DNA of 64,000 nt. Source: Catellatospora vulcania (lineage in GTDB: Bacteria; Actinomycetota; Actinomycetes; Mycobacteriales; Micromonosporaceae). Both the position numbers and the translations under genes were made by a program. Below the pieces are notes generated by a model. It was not told where the DNA came from. It was given only the letters and a program-made list of their open reading frames with translations, and did not search any database. Within the stretch, counting starts at the first letter, position 1, and every line of letters starts with the position of its first letter. The DNA lies in the NCBI RefSeq assembly GCF_009720385.1, contig NZ_ML769304.1, positions 124,001 to 188,000 on the forward strand, written 5' to 3'. Positions 9,274 through 18,014 of this stretch are shown here, piece by piece.

Positions 9274-9768
9274 TCAGGACCGGCTGTCGCGCGCCGCCCG
9301 GTCGGGGCGCTGGTCCAGGGCGGACACGAGGCGGTCGGCGAGGGCGGCGAAGGTGTCGAGTTCGGCCTCGGACAGGGCGGTGAACCAGCTGGCGACGGCG
9401 GCGTGGTCGCCGTCGTCGCGGGCGGCCCAGTAGGACCGGCTGGCCTCGGTGACCGCGAGCAGCTTGCGGCGGCCGTCGGCCGGGTCGTCGCGCACCTCCA
9501 GCATGCCTTTGCGCTGCAGGGCCTGCACGAGCTGGGTGACGTTCTGGTGGGTGCTGCCCAGACCGGCGGCGGCCTGTTTGAGCGACGGGGTGCCCAGCGC
9601 GCTCACCAGGGTGAGCAGGGCGGCTTGCTGGGTGGTCAGGCCGTCGGCGCGCAGCCGCTCGTCCATCAGGTATCGCAGCCGCTGAGCCAGGTAGAGGGTG
9701 GCGCGGAAGGCGCGGACGGGCGGGGTGAGGTCGTCGCCGAGGAACGGGGTCTTGTCGGGAGTGGACAT
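9274..9768 (-). CDS. MarR-family transcriptional regulator
   Basis: 164 residues from ATG 9768 (a TTG two codons upstream is less likely). Winged-helix layout: helices around AFRATLYLAQRLRYLMDERL, recognition region SLKQAAAGLGSTHQNVTQLVQALQRKGMLEV, wing RDDPADGRRKLLAVTE, and C-terminal dimerisation helices. MarR regulators usually repress a divergent neighbour and themselves, with release by a small molecule. Here the divergent neighbour is a glycosyltransferase, with only 20 bases between the two start codons, so a single operator would control both. Confidence 0.9.
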   Translation of the reverse strand: MSTPDKTPFLGDDLTPPVRAFRATLYLAQRLRYLMDERLRADGLTTQQAALLTLVSALGTPSLKQAAAGLGSTHQNVTQLVQALQRKGMLEVRDDPADGRRKLLAVTEASRSYWAARDDGDHAAVASWFTALSEAELDTFAALADRLVSALDQRPDRAARDSRS

Positions 9769-9788
9769 GCGCAATATATTACCTAACT
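9752..9788. promoter_or_regulatory. Overlapping divergent promoters, probably leaderless on both sides
   Basis: On the plus strand TTGTCG (9752-9757), a 17-base spacer and TATATT (9775-9780) lie eight bases before the glycosyltransferase ATG at 9789. This fits a transcript starting at the ATG. On the minus strand TAATAT (9781-9776) lies seven bases before the MarR ATG at 9768, also leaderless. The two -10 boxes overlap in the palindrome AATATATT, an AT island in very GC-rich DNA and a natural MarR operator. The minus-strand -35 is weak. Confidence 0.65.
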
Positions 9789-11072
9789 ATGGCCGCCGAA
9801 CACCAGATCGCGCTGATGCCGCACTGCGGCTACCTTTCCGAGACCTCGCGGATGATCGAGATCTACCGGGCGCTGGCGCAGCGGGGCGCGAGCGTGCGCA
9901 TGGTCACCCACGGGGGCACCTACGAGACGCTGCTGCGCGCGGCGGGCATCGACTACGACATCGTGGGGCCGCACATGAGCCCGGCCCGCTCGGCACAGGT
10001 CGTGGCGAACGCGACCGGGCTCGGCGACCCGCGGCAGGGCATCTACCCCGACGACGAGCTGGAGACCTACGTCCGCGCCGAGGGGGCGTACTGGCGCGAG
10101 CACGGGGTGCGGACCGTCGTCACCGGATACACCCTGACGACCATGCTCTCCACCCGCCTGGCCGGTGCCGCGCTGGTGACCGAGCACGCCTGCTGCTGGG
10201 TGCCGGCCGCGTTCGAGCGCAGCCTGGTGCCCGCTCCGACGTGGCGCGCGACTCGACGCCTGCCAGGCTGGGCGGGGCGGATCATCGCCAACCGGATGCT
10301 GCCGCGCACCCGGCTCTACTGCGGCGGCTTCAACCGGGTCGCGGCCCGGCTCGGCGTCGAGGGCGTGCCGAGCCTCGGTGCGCTGGTGCTGGGCGATCTG
10401 GCGCTGGTGCCCGAGGTGCCGGAGGTGTTCGGCGTGCCCGCCGCCGAACTGGAGGCATGGCGGCCGCGCGGCCGGCGCCTGCGCCCGTCGACCCGGCTGC
10501 GCTACAGCGGCCCGCTCTTCGCCCACCTCGACGTGCCGCTGCCCGGCCACGTGGCGGACTTCCTCGACCGGCCCGGCCCGATCGTCTACGTCGCGGTCAC
10601 CTCGACCTCGCCGCGTTTCGTCCGCCGCGTCGTGCAGGCGCTGCGCCCGCTCGGGGTACGCCTGCTCGTCGCCGGGACCGTGCACGACCTCGGCGACCTC
10701 GCCGACGAGCGGACCTGCATCGGTGGTGTGCTACCCAGCCACCTGGTCATGCCACGCGTCGACCTCGCCGTCACCGCGGGCGGGCAGGGCAGCGTGCAGA
10801 CCGCGATGGCCTGCGGCACGCCGCTGCTCGGCCTGCCCCTGCACGCCGAGCAGGACCTCAACGTGGCCCTAGTCCAGGCCCGCGGCGCGGCCTGCGCCGT
10901 CTCACCCCACCTGGCGGGCACGCCACGGCTGACCCGCGCCGCGGCACGGATGCTGGCCGAACCGTCGTACCGGGCCGCGGCCGGGCGCATCCGGGAGGTG
11001 TACGCAGGCGTGGACGGTCCGGGCAACGCGGCCGCCGCGGTAATGCAGCTGACCGCGCGCTCGGCCGTCTAG
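9789..11072 (+). CDS. GT1/MGT-type glycosyltransferase
   Basis: 427 residues from ATG 9789. GT-B fold: N-terminal acceptor half (ALMPHCGYLSETSRMIEIYRALAQRG), and a C-terminal donor half with PRVDLAVTAGGQGSVQTAMACGTPLLGLPLHAEQ. In place of the usual HGG it has TAGGQGSVQTA, and the PLxxEQ segment matches the nucleotide-sugar binding motif of the UDPGT/macroside group. The acceptor is unknown; family members often glycosylate antibiotics or lipids and can give resistance. Divergence from a MarR gene fits inducible expression by a xenobiotic or metabolite (inference). Confidence 0.84.
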   Translation: MAAEHQIALMPHCGYLSETSRMIEIYRALAQRGASVRMVTHGGTYETLLRAAGIDYDIVGPHMSPARSAQVVANATGLGDPRQGIYPDDELETYVRAEGAYWREHGVRTVVTGYTLTTMLSTRLAGAALVTEHACCWVPAAFERSLVPAPTWRATRRLPGWAGRIIANRMLPRTRLYCGGFNRVAARLGVEGVPSLGALVLGDLALVPEVPEVFGVPAAELEAWRPRGRRLRPSTRLRYSGPLFAHLDVPLPGHVADFLDRPGPIVYVAVTSTSPRFVRRVVQALRPLGVRLLVAGTVHDLGDLADERTCIGGVLPSHLVMPRVDLAVTAGGQGSVQTAMACGTPLLGLPLHAEQDLNVALVQARGAACAVSPHLAGTPRLTRAAARMLAEPSYRAAAGRIREVYAGVDGPGNAAAAVMQLTARSAV

Positions 11073-11081
11073 GTTCCCGGC

Positions 11082-11504
11082 ATGACCTCCATCAGAAACC
11101 TCGCCCTCGCCGTGCCCCGACGCGGCGACGACGTCCTCGTGTTCCGCGGCCACGACCCGGCGCGCGACCAGACCTTCTACCGGCCGCTGGGCGGCGGCAT
11201 CGAGTTCGGCGAGACCGCGACGCAGGCCCTGCACCGGGAACTGCGCGAGGAACTGGCCGTCGAGCTGACCGGCGTACGGCTGCTCGGCGTGCTGGAGAAC
11301 CTGTTCCAGGCCTTCGGCCGGGCCGGGCACGAGATCGTGTTCGTGTTCGCCTGCGACCTCGCGGATCGGACGCTGTACGAACACGACCATGTCGGCGAGA
11401 TCCTCGACGACGCCGGCACCCCCGTCCTGTGGCGGCCGCTGAGCAGCTTCGACGACACGACGCCGCTCTACCCGGCCGGCCTGTCCGACCTCCTCGCGAA
11501 GTGA
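11082..11504 (+). CDS. Nudix hydrolase
   Basis: 140 residues. The Nudix box is GGGIEFGETATQALHRELREE, matching Gx5Ex7REUxEE with the family's final Gly replaced by Ala/Val. Such enzymes cleave nucleoside diphosphates linked to another group using Mg or Mn held by the Glu residues. The C-terminal part (HVGEILDDAGTPVLWRPLSSF) does not show a specificity motif that I recognise. It follows the glycosyltransferase by nine bases and may share its transcript; a nucleotide-sugar-related role is a guess. Confidence 0.85.
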   Translation: MTSIRNLALAVPRRGDDVLVFRGHDPARDQTFYRPLGGGIEFGETATQALHRELREELAVELTGVRLLGVLENLFQAFGRAGHEIVFVFACDLADRTLYEHDHVGEILDDAGTPVLWRPLSSFDDTTPLYPAGLSDLLAK

Positions 11505-11571
11505 ACGGGGGCGCGAGGCGGCGGTGCCGGTCCCGCCACCCGGCGGGACCGGCGCCGTGTCCGCGCGGGCG

Positions 11572-12027
11572 CTAGTCGAGCAGCCAGTTGCGCAGCTGGG
11601 CGCCGTACGGCGTCAGCATCACCAGCGCCGTCGACGCGCACAGCACCGTGGCGACCAGCAGGTTCACCGAGGCGCCCCGGGTCAGGCTCCCCCGCTGTCC
11701 GGCGAACTGCACGAACCCGATCAGCGCGCCGATGAAGCCGAGCACGACGATCAGCGACGTCATCACGATCCACCGGCAGATCTCGACCAGCCAGGCCAGC
11801 GGATTCCACACCGAGTCCGGGCCGAGCGGCGGGTTCCAGTCCTTCGGGTCGCCGTAGCGCTCCAGGCCCGGGTCGGCCAGACCAGCCCAGTCACCGGTGC
11901 CCGCCGCCGCGGCGACCAGCAGCGACACCGCTCCGAGCAGGAACACCGCCACCACGGAGTACTGGAACCACCCGATGAGGTGCCGGCCAGGTCGGGGTGA
12001 TCCGGCGTCCTGCGACTGCACGTCCAT
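11572..12027 (-). CDS. Small integral membrane protein, unknown
   Basis: 151 residues from ATG 12027 (MDVQSQDAG). Four hydrophobic segments are visible: FQYSVVAVFLLGAVSLLVAA, WLVEICRWIVMTSLIVVLGF continuing into IGALIGFVQF, and VNLLVATVLCASTALVMLT. The first loop is long, hydrophilic and Pro/Trp-rich (ERYGDPKDWNPPLGPDSVWN) and is probably extracellular. I do not recognise a family. No motif suggests transport or catalysis. Confidence 0.6.
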   Translation of the reverse strand: MDVQSQDAGSPRPGRHLIGWFQYSVVAVFLLGAVSLLVAAAAGTGDWAGLADPGLERYGDPKDWNPPLGPDSVWNPLAWLVEICRWIVMTSLIVVLGFIGALIGFVQFAGQRGSLTRGASVNLLVATVLCASTALVMLTPYGAQLRNWLLD

Positions 12028-12092
12028 CCGCGCGAGGCTACGCGACGCCCGGTGGCCGTGCTGCCCCGGTTCCGGCATCCGCATCGGCAACC

Positions 12093-12278
12093 TCAGTCGA
12101 AGTCGAAGATCGAGTTCTTGTCGTAGAAGTGCAGGATGTAGCGGCAGTTGGTGCAGATCAGCAAGGTCATCCGGTGCGAGGTCAGGCCCCACCGGCTGTC
12201 GAGGCGTCCCACCTCCTGCTGGAAGTCGACGCCCTGGCACAGAGGGCAGCGCAGCGTGGGGATCTCGGAGGTCGTCAT
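12093..12278 (-). CDS. Zinc-ribbon protein (61 aa)
   Basis: 61 residues. Two CxxC knuckles, CPLC (residues 11-14) and CTNC (42-45), separated by 27 residues form a zinc ribbon. The segment between them (SRWGLTSHRMTLLICTNC) is the usual two-strand hairpin, and the acidic tail ends IFDFD. Proteins of this kind are common in actinomycetes without a known role. The codon use and the paired Cys spacing support a real gene. Confidence 0.68.
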   Translation of the reverse strand: MTTSEIPTLRCPLCQGVDFQQEVGRLDSRWGLTSHRMTLLICTNCRYILHFYDKNSIFDFD

Positions 12279-12314
12279 GGTGTGGCACGGTAGCCAGCGT
12301 CGTCCACTACCGGA

Positions 12315-12932
12315 TCAGCCGGCCAGCGCCGTCACCAGGCTCGCGGTGTCGGTGATCTCGTTGGCGACGGTCGGTCCGTTGATCTCGTGGGCGGCGTGCA
12401 TCGCCTCGAAGCTGAACGCCGCCGTCGCGTCCCGGACCAGCGTGATGTGGTAGCCGGCCTCCATGCCGAACCGGGCCGTCGACTCCACGCAGGTGTTGGC
12501 GATCAGGCCGATCAGGATCAGCTTGCTGACGCCGTGCTGCTTGAGCTGCACGTCGAGGTCGGTGTTGGCGAATCCGCTCTGCGCCCAGTGCTCGTGCAGC
12601 ACGACATCGCCGGGCAACGGCTCGAAGTCGGGGTGCCACTGCCCGCCCCAGGTGCCCTTCGCGAACAGCTGTATCCCCGCCGCGCGCAGCAGGTACGGCG
12701 TCGCGTTGCGCCACTGCTCGTAGTCGCCGGGCCGCCAGCGGCGGTGCCGGGAGTAGAAGATCTGGATCCCGGCGGCTCGCGCCGCGGCCATCAGCTGCCG
12801 CATGTGCTCGTGCAGGCCCACCGCTTCGGCGACCTCCTTCAGCTGCGGCCAGCGTTTGCCGCCCTCGCTGATGAAGTCGTTGTACGGGTCCGTGATGATC
12901 AGACCGGTCGTCCCGCTGTCGTACGCGACCAT
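12315..12932 (-). CDS. Isochorismatase-fold cysteine hydrolase
   Basis: 205 residues. It has the conserved Asp (LIITDPYNDF, D15) and the nucleophile Cys (GLIANTCVES, C148) of the isochorismatase family, with ANTDLDVQLKQHG and RFGMEAGYHITLVRDATAAF also conserved. Where the triad Lys is expected (six before the Phe of SGF) there is His115 in HEHWAQSGF. This variant is widespread in one bacterial subfamily, whose substrate I do not know; amide or ester hydrolysis is likely. The enzyme is cytoplasmic and appears monocistronic. Confidence 0.85.
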   Translation of the reverse strand: MVAYDSGTTGLIITDPYNDFISEGGKRWPQLKEVAEAVGLHEHMRQLMAAARAAGIQIFYSRHRRWRPGDYEQWRNATPYLLRAAGIQLFAKGTWGGQWHPDFEPLPGDVVLHEHWAQSGFANTDLDVQLKQHGVSKLILIGLIANTCVESTARFGMEAGYHITLVRDATAAFSFEAMHAAHEINGPTVANEITDTASLVTALAG

Positions 12933-13009
12933 GGCTCTCCCCCGAAAGCTCCGGCTCCATCGAGCCTACGCCGCACGAACGCGGCCCACTCCGGGGTTCG
13001 GCAGGCAGG

Positions 13010-13624
13010 TCACCAGCGCGCCTTGGTCCACAGCACCACGTCGAGCAGGCGCAGCGGCGGGTCGAGCTGCGGCAGTCCGTCCAGCAGCCCGCGGATCTCC
13101 GGGTCGAGCATCAGGCGCCGGTACGTGTCCCAGTCGGTCCGGAAGCTGTACGGCGGCTCGATCCCCAGGTAGCGCCGCACCAGCGCGTCGCGCACCGGCA
13201 GCAGCTCGGGACGTTTGCGGGCGGCCAGCTTCGCCGGGGCGACCCACGGCTCGGACTGCCGGGCCGTCGGGTCCACGAACAGCTGCTTGATCCGCTCGTA
13301 GAACACGCCCGCCAGGACGAGGGTCTCGTCGTCGGCATGTTCGAGCGCCACGTCGGCGGGCACCGCCTTGAGGTCCACGGTGAGCTGCTCGTCGGCCAGG
13401 ACGGCGCGGGTGGCGCGCGGGCCGACGGCGGCGTTGAGCAGCGTGACGGCGAACAGGTCGGTGGCGGTGATCCGGAACGGGTCGTTGGGTCCGACGGTCA
13501 GGAAGGTGTGGCCGGTGTAGTCGCTGTCCGGCCGGTAGTAGGCGGTGACACGGGTCGCGGCGTTGCCGCCGAGAGCTTTCAGAGCCGCCTCGCGGGCGCG
13601 GGTGTACTGGTCCACTCGCGCCAC
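13010..13624 (-). CDS. Uncharacterised protein (possibly DUF6308 family)
   Basis: 204 residues with no signal peptide and no membrane segment. Its features are a start MARVDQYTRAREAALKALGG, a central TDLFAVTLLNAAVGPRA, and a Trp-rich end (RTDWDTYRRLMLDPEIRG, VVLWTKARW). This looks like a family found as single genes across actinomycetes; I believe it is DUF6308 but cannot check. No catalytic motif is evident. The gene is a clean frame with actinomycete codon bias. Confidence 0.68.
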   Translation of the reverse strand: MARVDQYTRAREAALKALGGNAATRVTAYYRPDSDYTGHTFLTVGPNDPFRITATDLFAVTLLNAAVGPRATRAVLADEQLTVDLKAVPADVALEHADDETLVLAGVFYERIKQLFVDPTARQSEPWVAPAKLAARKRPELLPVRDALVRRYLGIEPPYSFRTDWDTYRRLMLDPEIRGLLDGLPQLDPPLRLLDVVLWTKARW

Positions 13625-13687
13625 GCTATCGACAGCGGCCCTGCTCCGGAGTGGACCGATCGGGCGGCGCTGCCCGCCGGTCCGACC

Positions 13688-14458
13688 TCAGCTCGTGGCC
13701 GGGACGGTGGCGACCGGGTACGGCGCTTCGCGCAGCAGGTCCGTCAGCAGCGGCCAGGCCGCGTCCCGCCGCCGCGCGGGCGTACGCAGCACCGCCAGCC
13801 CCGCCGCAGCCGTGGACAGGCCGCTCCGGGCCTGGTGACGTACCTCGACCGACGGGTGGCGGTCCGCGGCCCGCACGACGGCGTCGGCGAAGGCGCCGGT
13901 GGCAGGTCCGAGATCGCAGGCGAGCACGGGCACGCCCCGGGTCGAGGCCTCCGCCATGGCGAACTCGGCCGCCTCCCCCGGAGCGTCGGCTCCCACGAGC
14001 AGCACGGGCGCGTCAGGCGCCGGGACGGCCTCGCCGGGCACGCTGAGCACCGGGCAGGCGGCGCGCCCCACCAGACGGGTCGCCGCACCCGGATGGGCCA
14101 GGTCGCGGCCGGTCACCAGCATGGACGCCGTGGACGCCTCCCGCAGCAGCGCCTGCGGCAGCGAGCGGCCGGTGCCGTACAGGGTGACGGCGGTGCCGGG
14201 GTGGTCGTGCCGCACCGACGCGACGGCCTCGCGGGCGCGTTCGGCCGTGGCCTCGTCGTCGTCGAATGCTCCGGGCGGGTACGCGCCCATGGCGAGATGG
14301 CTGGTCCACACGGGCAGCGGCCGGGGCACGAGCACGCGCAGCCCCGTGTGGTGTGCCGCGGCCTGGTCGGCGGCCATGCCCAGCGCCGCCGAGCCGGCGC
14401 CGCCGAGCTCGTATCCGGCGACCACCGGGCCCGCCCGGTTCGTCTCTGTTGTGATCAT
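13688..14458 (-). CDS. Universal stress protein (tandem USP domains)
   Basis: 256 residues, with two USP-like halves (about 10-145 and 148-254). The first begins VVAGYELGGAGSAALGMAADQA, has GAYPPGAFDDDEATAERARE and ends with the ribose/phosphate-type segment MLVTGRDLAHPGAATRLVGRAACPVLSVPG, a degenerate form of Gx2Gx9G(S/T). The second half is more divergent. Tandem USPs bind ATP or act as stress modulators in actinomycetes during hypoxia or dormancy. The start has a strong ribosome site (GGGGAG, six bases before ATG). Confidence 0.8.
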   Translation of the reverse strand: MITTETNRAGPVVAGYELGGAGSAALGMAADQAAAHHTGLRVLVPRPLPVWTSHLAMGAYPPGAFDDDEATAERAREAVASVRHDHPGTAVTLYGTGRSLPQALLREASTASMLVTGRDLAHPGAATRLVGRAACPVLSVPGEAVPAPDAPVLLVGADAPGEAAEFAMAEASTRGVPVLACDLGPATGAFADAVVRAADRHPSVEVRHQARSGLSTAAAGLAVLRTPARRRDAAWPLLTDLLREAPYPVATVPATS

Positions 14459-14588
14459 GGGTGCTCCCCTTTCGGCAGGTGAAGCCCTCCACGCTGCCTA
14501 CCTGGGGTTTCCGGCAGGTTAACCGCCGGACAAAGGCGGACTAAGGGCGGTCACATCAGCCGCAGGGACCGCCCAGGCCACGTCCGCC

Positions 14589-15104
14589 TCACCCCATGGT
14601 GCGCTGGCCGTCGATCGTCTCGCGGATGATGTCGGCGTGCCCGGCGTGCTGGGACGTCTCAGCGATCAGGTGCAGCACCACGCGGCGCACCGACCAATGC
14701 GCGCCGGGCTCGAACCAGGGAGCTTCCGGCAGCGGGTGCGCCGAGTCTAGGTCGAGGGTGGTGAGCAGCCCGTCGGTGTGCCGGGCCACCTCGTCATACG
14801 CCTTGAGCAGGCCGTCGACCGTCTCCCCGGCCGTCATCCGGAACCCGTCCGCCCAGTCGACCTCGCCGTTGTCGTCGGCGCCCATGCCGGCGGCGCCCTC
14901 GACGGCGAAGCCCATCCACTGCTTCTCCATCGCGGTGACGTGCTTGACCAGGCCGCCGACGCTGAGCGCGCTCGCGGTCGGGGTGGCGGCGGCCTGCTCG
15001 TCAGTGAGGTTCTGCGCGGTGTAACGCAGGAAGAAGCGGTGCTTGCCCAGCGTCTCCAGCAGGTCGGCGCGCTCGCCGGTGACGGTCTTGGCGGATACGG
15101 ACAT
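14589..15104 (-). CDS. DinB-family protein
   Basis: 171 residues. DinB/DUF664 four-helix bundle: MSVSAKTVTGERADLLETLGKHR, VGGLVKHVTAMEKQWMGF and the C-terminal RRVVLHLIAETSQHAGHADIIRE. The three His of KHV, LHLIAE and QHAGH are the metal ligands of this fold, related to mycothiol-dependent maleylpyruvate isomerase and bacillithiol transferases. In actinomycetes the thiol co-substrate is usually mycothiol (inference). It is divergent from the permease gene, and the 15-base palindrome at 15191 lies between the two. Confidence 0.88.
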   Translation of the reverse strand: MSVSAKTVTGERADLLETLGKHRFFLRYTAQNLTDEQAAATPTASALSVGGLVKHVTAMEKQWMGFAVEGAAGMGADDNGEVDWADGFRMTAGETVDGLLKAYDEVARHTDGLLTTLDLDSAHPLPEAPWFEPGAHWSVRRVVLHLIAETSQHAGHADIIRETIDGQRTMG

Positions 15105-15190
15105 GGTGCTACCCCCATCGTTCGTTGATACGGCCTCACCCTAAGGGCGGCGTCCGACAATCCGGGCGAGGTCGACCGCACGAACGGGTT

Positions 15191-15205
15191 GCATTGTCAC
15201 AATGC
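15191..15205. promoter_or_regulatory. Perfect 7-1-7 palindrome between dinB-like gene and FtsX permease
   Basis: GCATTGT-C-ACAATGC is a perfect inverted repeat 20 bases before the chosen permease start and 87 bases from the divergent DinB start. Its size and symmetry fit a dimeric repressor site. No regulator gene is adjacent, so the binding protein is unknown. Confidence 0.5.
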
Positions 15206-15224
15206 ATGGGACAGGATGCCAACC

Positions 15225-17951
15225 ATGTTTCGGATCATCCTGGCGCAGCTGCGCCGCCGTGCCGCCCGCTCGGTCGCGCTGCTGACCGGGGTGCTGGTGG
15301 CGACCACCGGTTTCACCGTCCTCACCGGAACCGTCGACACCGCCCGGCTGCAGGTCACGCAGCAGGTGAGCGAGAACTACCGGGGCGCTTACGACATCCT
15401 GGTCCGCCCGAAGGACTCGCGGCTGGAGCTGGAGGACACGGCCGGGCTGATCCGCCCGAGTTTCCTGTCCGACCACTTCGGCGGGATCTCACTGGACCAG
15501 GTGGCGGCCATCCGCGGGGTGCGCGGTGTCGAGGTCGCCGCGCCGATCGCGATGATCGGCATCAGCTTCGCCCCGGCATCGGTGGATCTGGACCTGTCGG
15601 CGGTCCTGCCGCGAGACAGCCGCAGCGTCTACCGCTTCACCCGTACCCGGATCACCGACGGCGGCACGACCCGGATCACCACCCCGCCGTGGTACCACTA
15701 CTTCACCCCGAACGAACTCGCGATCTCGGACGATCCGGCCCGGCAGCAGGATCCGTTCATGGAGATCGTGGACGGGCGGGAGGTCCCGATCTGCACGGGC
15801 GGCGAGTTCGACTTCGACGCGCTCTCCGAGCTGACGGGCACCGCGGTGCAGCTCGGCTGCGGCTCGCAGACCCGGCAGTACGGTCGCGACGTCGACCACC
15901 CTGGCATCACGTCCTCGGTCTGGGGCCTGCCGTTCCTGCTGGCCGCGATCGACCCGGCGGCCGAGGCCGCGCTGGTGGGCCTCGACCGTGCCGTGGACAG
16001 CGGCGAATACCTGACCGGCCCGACCACCACCCTGCCGGTCGACGACGAAGGGGCGGACCTGGTGACCGGGGTGCCGGTCCTCTACAGTTCCCAGCCGTCG
16101 GTGGACGCCACCGACCAGGTCGTCGTGGAGCGGCTGCCGGCCGAACTCGCCGCGGCCGTGCCCGGTGCCGACGTCTCCGAACTCGCCCCACGCCTGTCCG
16201 CGGCCCGGGGCACCGTCGTGTGGACCGGCACCGTCTCAGCCGCGCAGGCGCATCAGGAGCTGGCGACGTCGTTGCGCAACGTCTACCTGGGCAAGGTCGG
16301 CGCGTACTTCACCCCGCAGCCCGTGCGGTACACCCGCGACGCGGCGGGGCGGCTGACCCCGGTCGCCGTGCCCGACCCGCAGTCCCAGGAGTGGGGTGTC
16401 ACCGACCACCCGCAGTTGCCGCCCGAGGTCCTCGACACGGCGTTCCGCGGGCTCACCAGGCAGCGCCGGATGGACCCCGAGTCGGTCCGCAAGCCGCTCG
16501 TACAGCTGCGCACGATCGGCACCTTCGACCCGCGGGCGCTGCAGGACTTCTCCATGCTGGCGGGCGTGCCGCTGACGACCTACCGGCCGGCGCGGCTGGC
16601 CTGCGGCGACAGCGCGTCGTGCGCGGCGCTCGGCGGGCGCGACCTGCTGCCCAGCCTCGCCCCGGGTGGCTACCAGCAGCAACCGCCGCTGATGCTGACC
16701 ACGATCGACGCGCTGCCGAAGTTCTACAGCGCCCAGTACCGCCAGGCCGATGCGGGCCGCACCCCGGTGTCTGCGGTGCGGGTGCGGGTCGCCGGGGTGA
16801 CCGGCTTCGACGACCTGTCGCGCGAGATCGTCCGCCGGACCGCCGAGGAGATCGCCACCAGCACCGGACTCGACGTCGACATCATGCTCGGCTCGTCGCC
16901 GACGCCGCAGCAGATCGCGCTGCCCGCGGGCCGGTTCGGACGGCCCGCACTGGTGCTGGAGGAGGGCTGGTCCCGCAAAGGCGTGGCGGCGGCGATCGTC
17001 AAGGCGGTCGACCGCAAGAGTCTCGTCCTGTTCGGGCTGATCCTCGTCGTGTGCGTGCTGTTCCTGGCCAACGCGACGGCCGCGGGGGTGCGCAGCCGGC
17101 AGCGGGAACTCGCGATCCTGGCGTGCACCGGCTGGCCCCGTGGCCGGCTGGCCGGCCTGATCGCCGGCGAGGTCGCCTTGCTGGGGCTGGTCGGCGGCGT
17201 GCTCGCCGGCCTGCTGGCCGTTCCGCTGGCCGGCGCGCTCGGCGTCACGCTGTCACCGGTGCACGCCGCCTCGGCGGTGCCGGTTGCGCTCGTCGTGGCG
17301 TTGCTCGCCGCACTGCCGCCCGCCTGGCGCGCCTCCCGGGCCAGGCCCGGCACCGTGCTGCACGCCCCGGCCCGGCCCCACCGCGGGCGGCCGGCCCGCC
17401 GCCGTACGGTGTTCTCGCTCGCGATGGCGAACCTGTTCCGGGTGCCCGGCCGCACCCTCATCGGGATCGTGGCGCTGGCGCTCGGCGTCGCCGGGCTCAC
17501 CCTGGTCGCCGCGGTCACCTGGGCGTTCCACGGTTCGGTCACCGGCACCCTGCTCGGCGACGCGGTGTCGGTGCGGGCCCGCGGCGTCGACCAGGTCGCG
17601 GTGGCCGCGGTGCTGCTGCTGGGCCTGGCCGCGGTGGCCGACGTGCTGTTCGTCAACGTGCGCGACCGCTCCGCCGAGCTTGCCGCGCTGCGCGCCATGG
17701 GCTGGTCCGCCGGGGCGATGGCGCGGCTGGTGGCGTACGAGGGGCTCGGGATCGGACTCATGGGCGCCGCGCTCGGCGCGGCAGCGGGCCTGGCGGGCAC
17801 GGCCTGGTTCGCCGGGTCCACGCCACCGGCCCTGGTCGGCACGGCGCTGTTCGCCGCCGGGGCGGGCGTGCTGTCGACCGGGCTGGCGGCGGTCGCGCCC
17901 GCGCTGGCGCAGCAACGGATCCCGATGCGACGGTTGCTCGCCGAGGAGTGA
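15225..17951 (+). CDS. FtsX-like ABC transporter permease
   Basis: 908 residues from ATG 15225, chosen because AGGA lies eight bases upstream; in-frame ATGs at 15216 and 15189 are alternatives. The layout is that of a MacB/FtsX permease: one N-terminal membrane segment (ALLTGVLVATTGFTVLTGTV), a ~560-residue extracytoplasmic region, three segments from about residue 595 (LVLFGLILVVCVLFLANA), then a second set of segments beginning with LIGIVALALGVAGLTLVAAV and ending near residue 895. These proteins need an ATP-binding partner, usually encoded next door, but none is present in this window. The role could be lipoprotein or peptide export or a signalling function. Confidence 0.85.
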   Translation: MFRIILAQLRRRAARSVALLTGVLVATTGFTVLTGTVDTARLQVTQQVSENYRGAYDILVRPKDSRLELEDTAGLIRPSFLSDHFGGISLDQVAAIRGVRGVEVAAPIAMIGISFAPASVDLDLSAVLPRDSRSVYRFTRTRITDGGTTRITTPPWYHYFTPNELAISDDPARQQDPFMEIVDGREVPICTGGEFDFDALSELTGTAVQLGCGSQTRQYGRDVDHPGITSSVWGLPFLLAAIDPAAEAALVGLDRAVDSGEYLTGPTTTLPVDDEGADLVTGVPVLYSSQPSVDATDQVVVERLPAELAAAVPGADVSELAPRLSAARGTVVWTGTVSAAQAHQELATSLRNVYLGKVGAYFTPQPVRYTRDAAGRLTPVAVPDPQSQEWGVTDHPQLPPEVLDTAFRGLTRQRRMDPESVRKPLVQLRTIGTFDPRALQDFSMLAGVPLTTYRPARLACGDSASCAALGGRDLLPSLAPGGYQQQPPLMLTTIDALPKFYSAQYRQADAGRTPVSAVRVRVAGVTGFDDLSREIVRRTAEEIATSTGLDVDIMLGSSPTPQQIALPAGRFGRPALVLEEGWSRKGVAAAIVKAVDRKSLVLFGLILVVCVLFLANATAAGVRSRQRELAILACTGWPRGRLAGLIAGEVALLGLVGGVLAGLLAVPLAGALGVTLSPVHAASAVPVALVVALLAALPPAWRASRARPGTVLHAPARPHRGRPARRRTVFSLAMANLFRVPGRTLIGIVALALGVAGLTLVAAVTWAFHGSVTGTLLGDAVSVRARGVDQVAVAAVLLLGLAAVADVLFVNVRDRSAELAALRAMGWSAGAMARLVAYEGLGIGLMGAALGAAAGLAGTAWFAGSTPPALVGTALFAAGAGVLSTGLAAVAPALAQQRIPMRRLLAEE

Positions 17952-18014
17952 TGTCCTGATTGCTGTGGGTAGAGGGGGTTTCGCGCAGGGCGAGACCCCG
18001 CTACCCTCCTCCGA

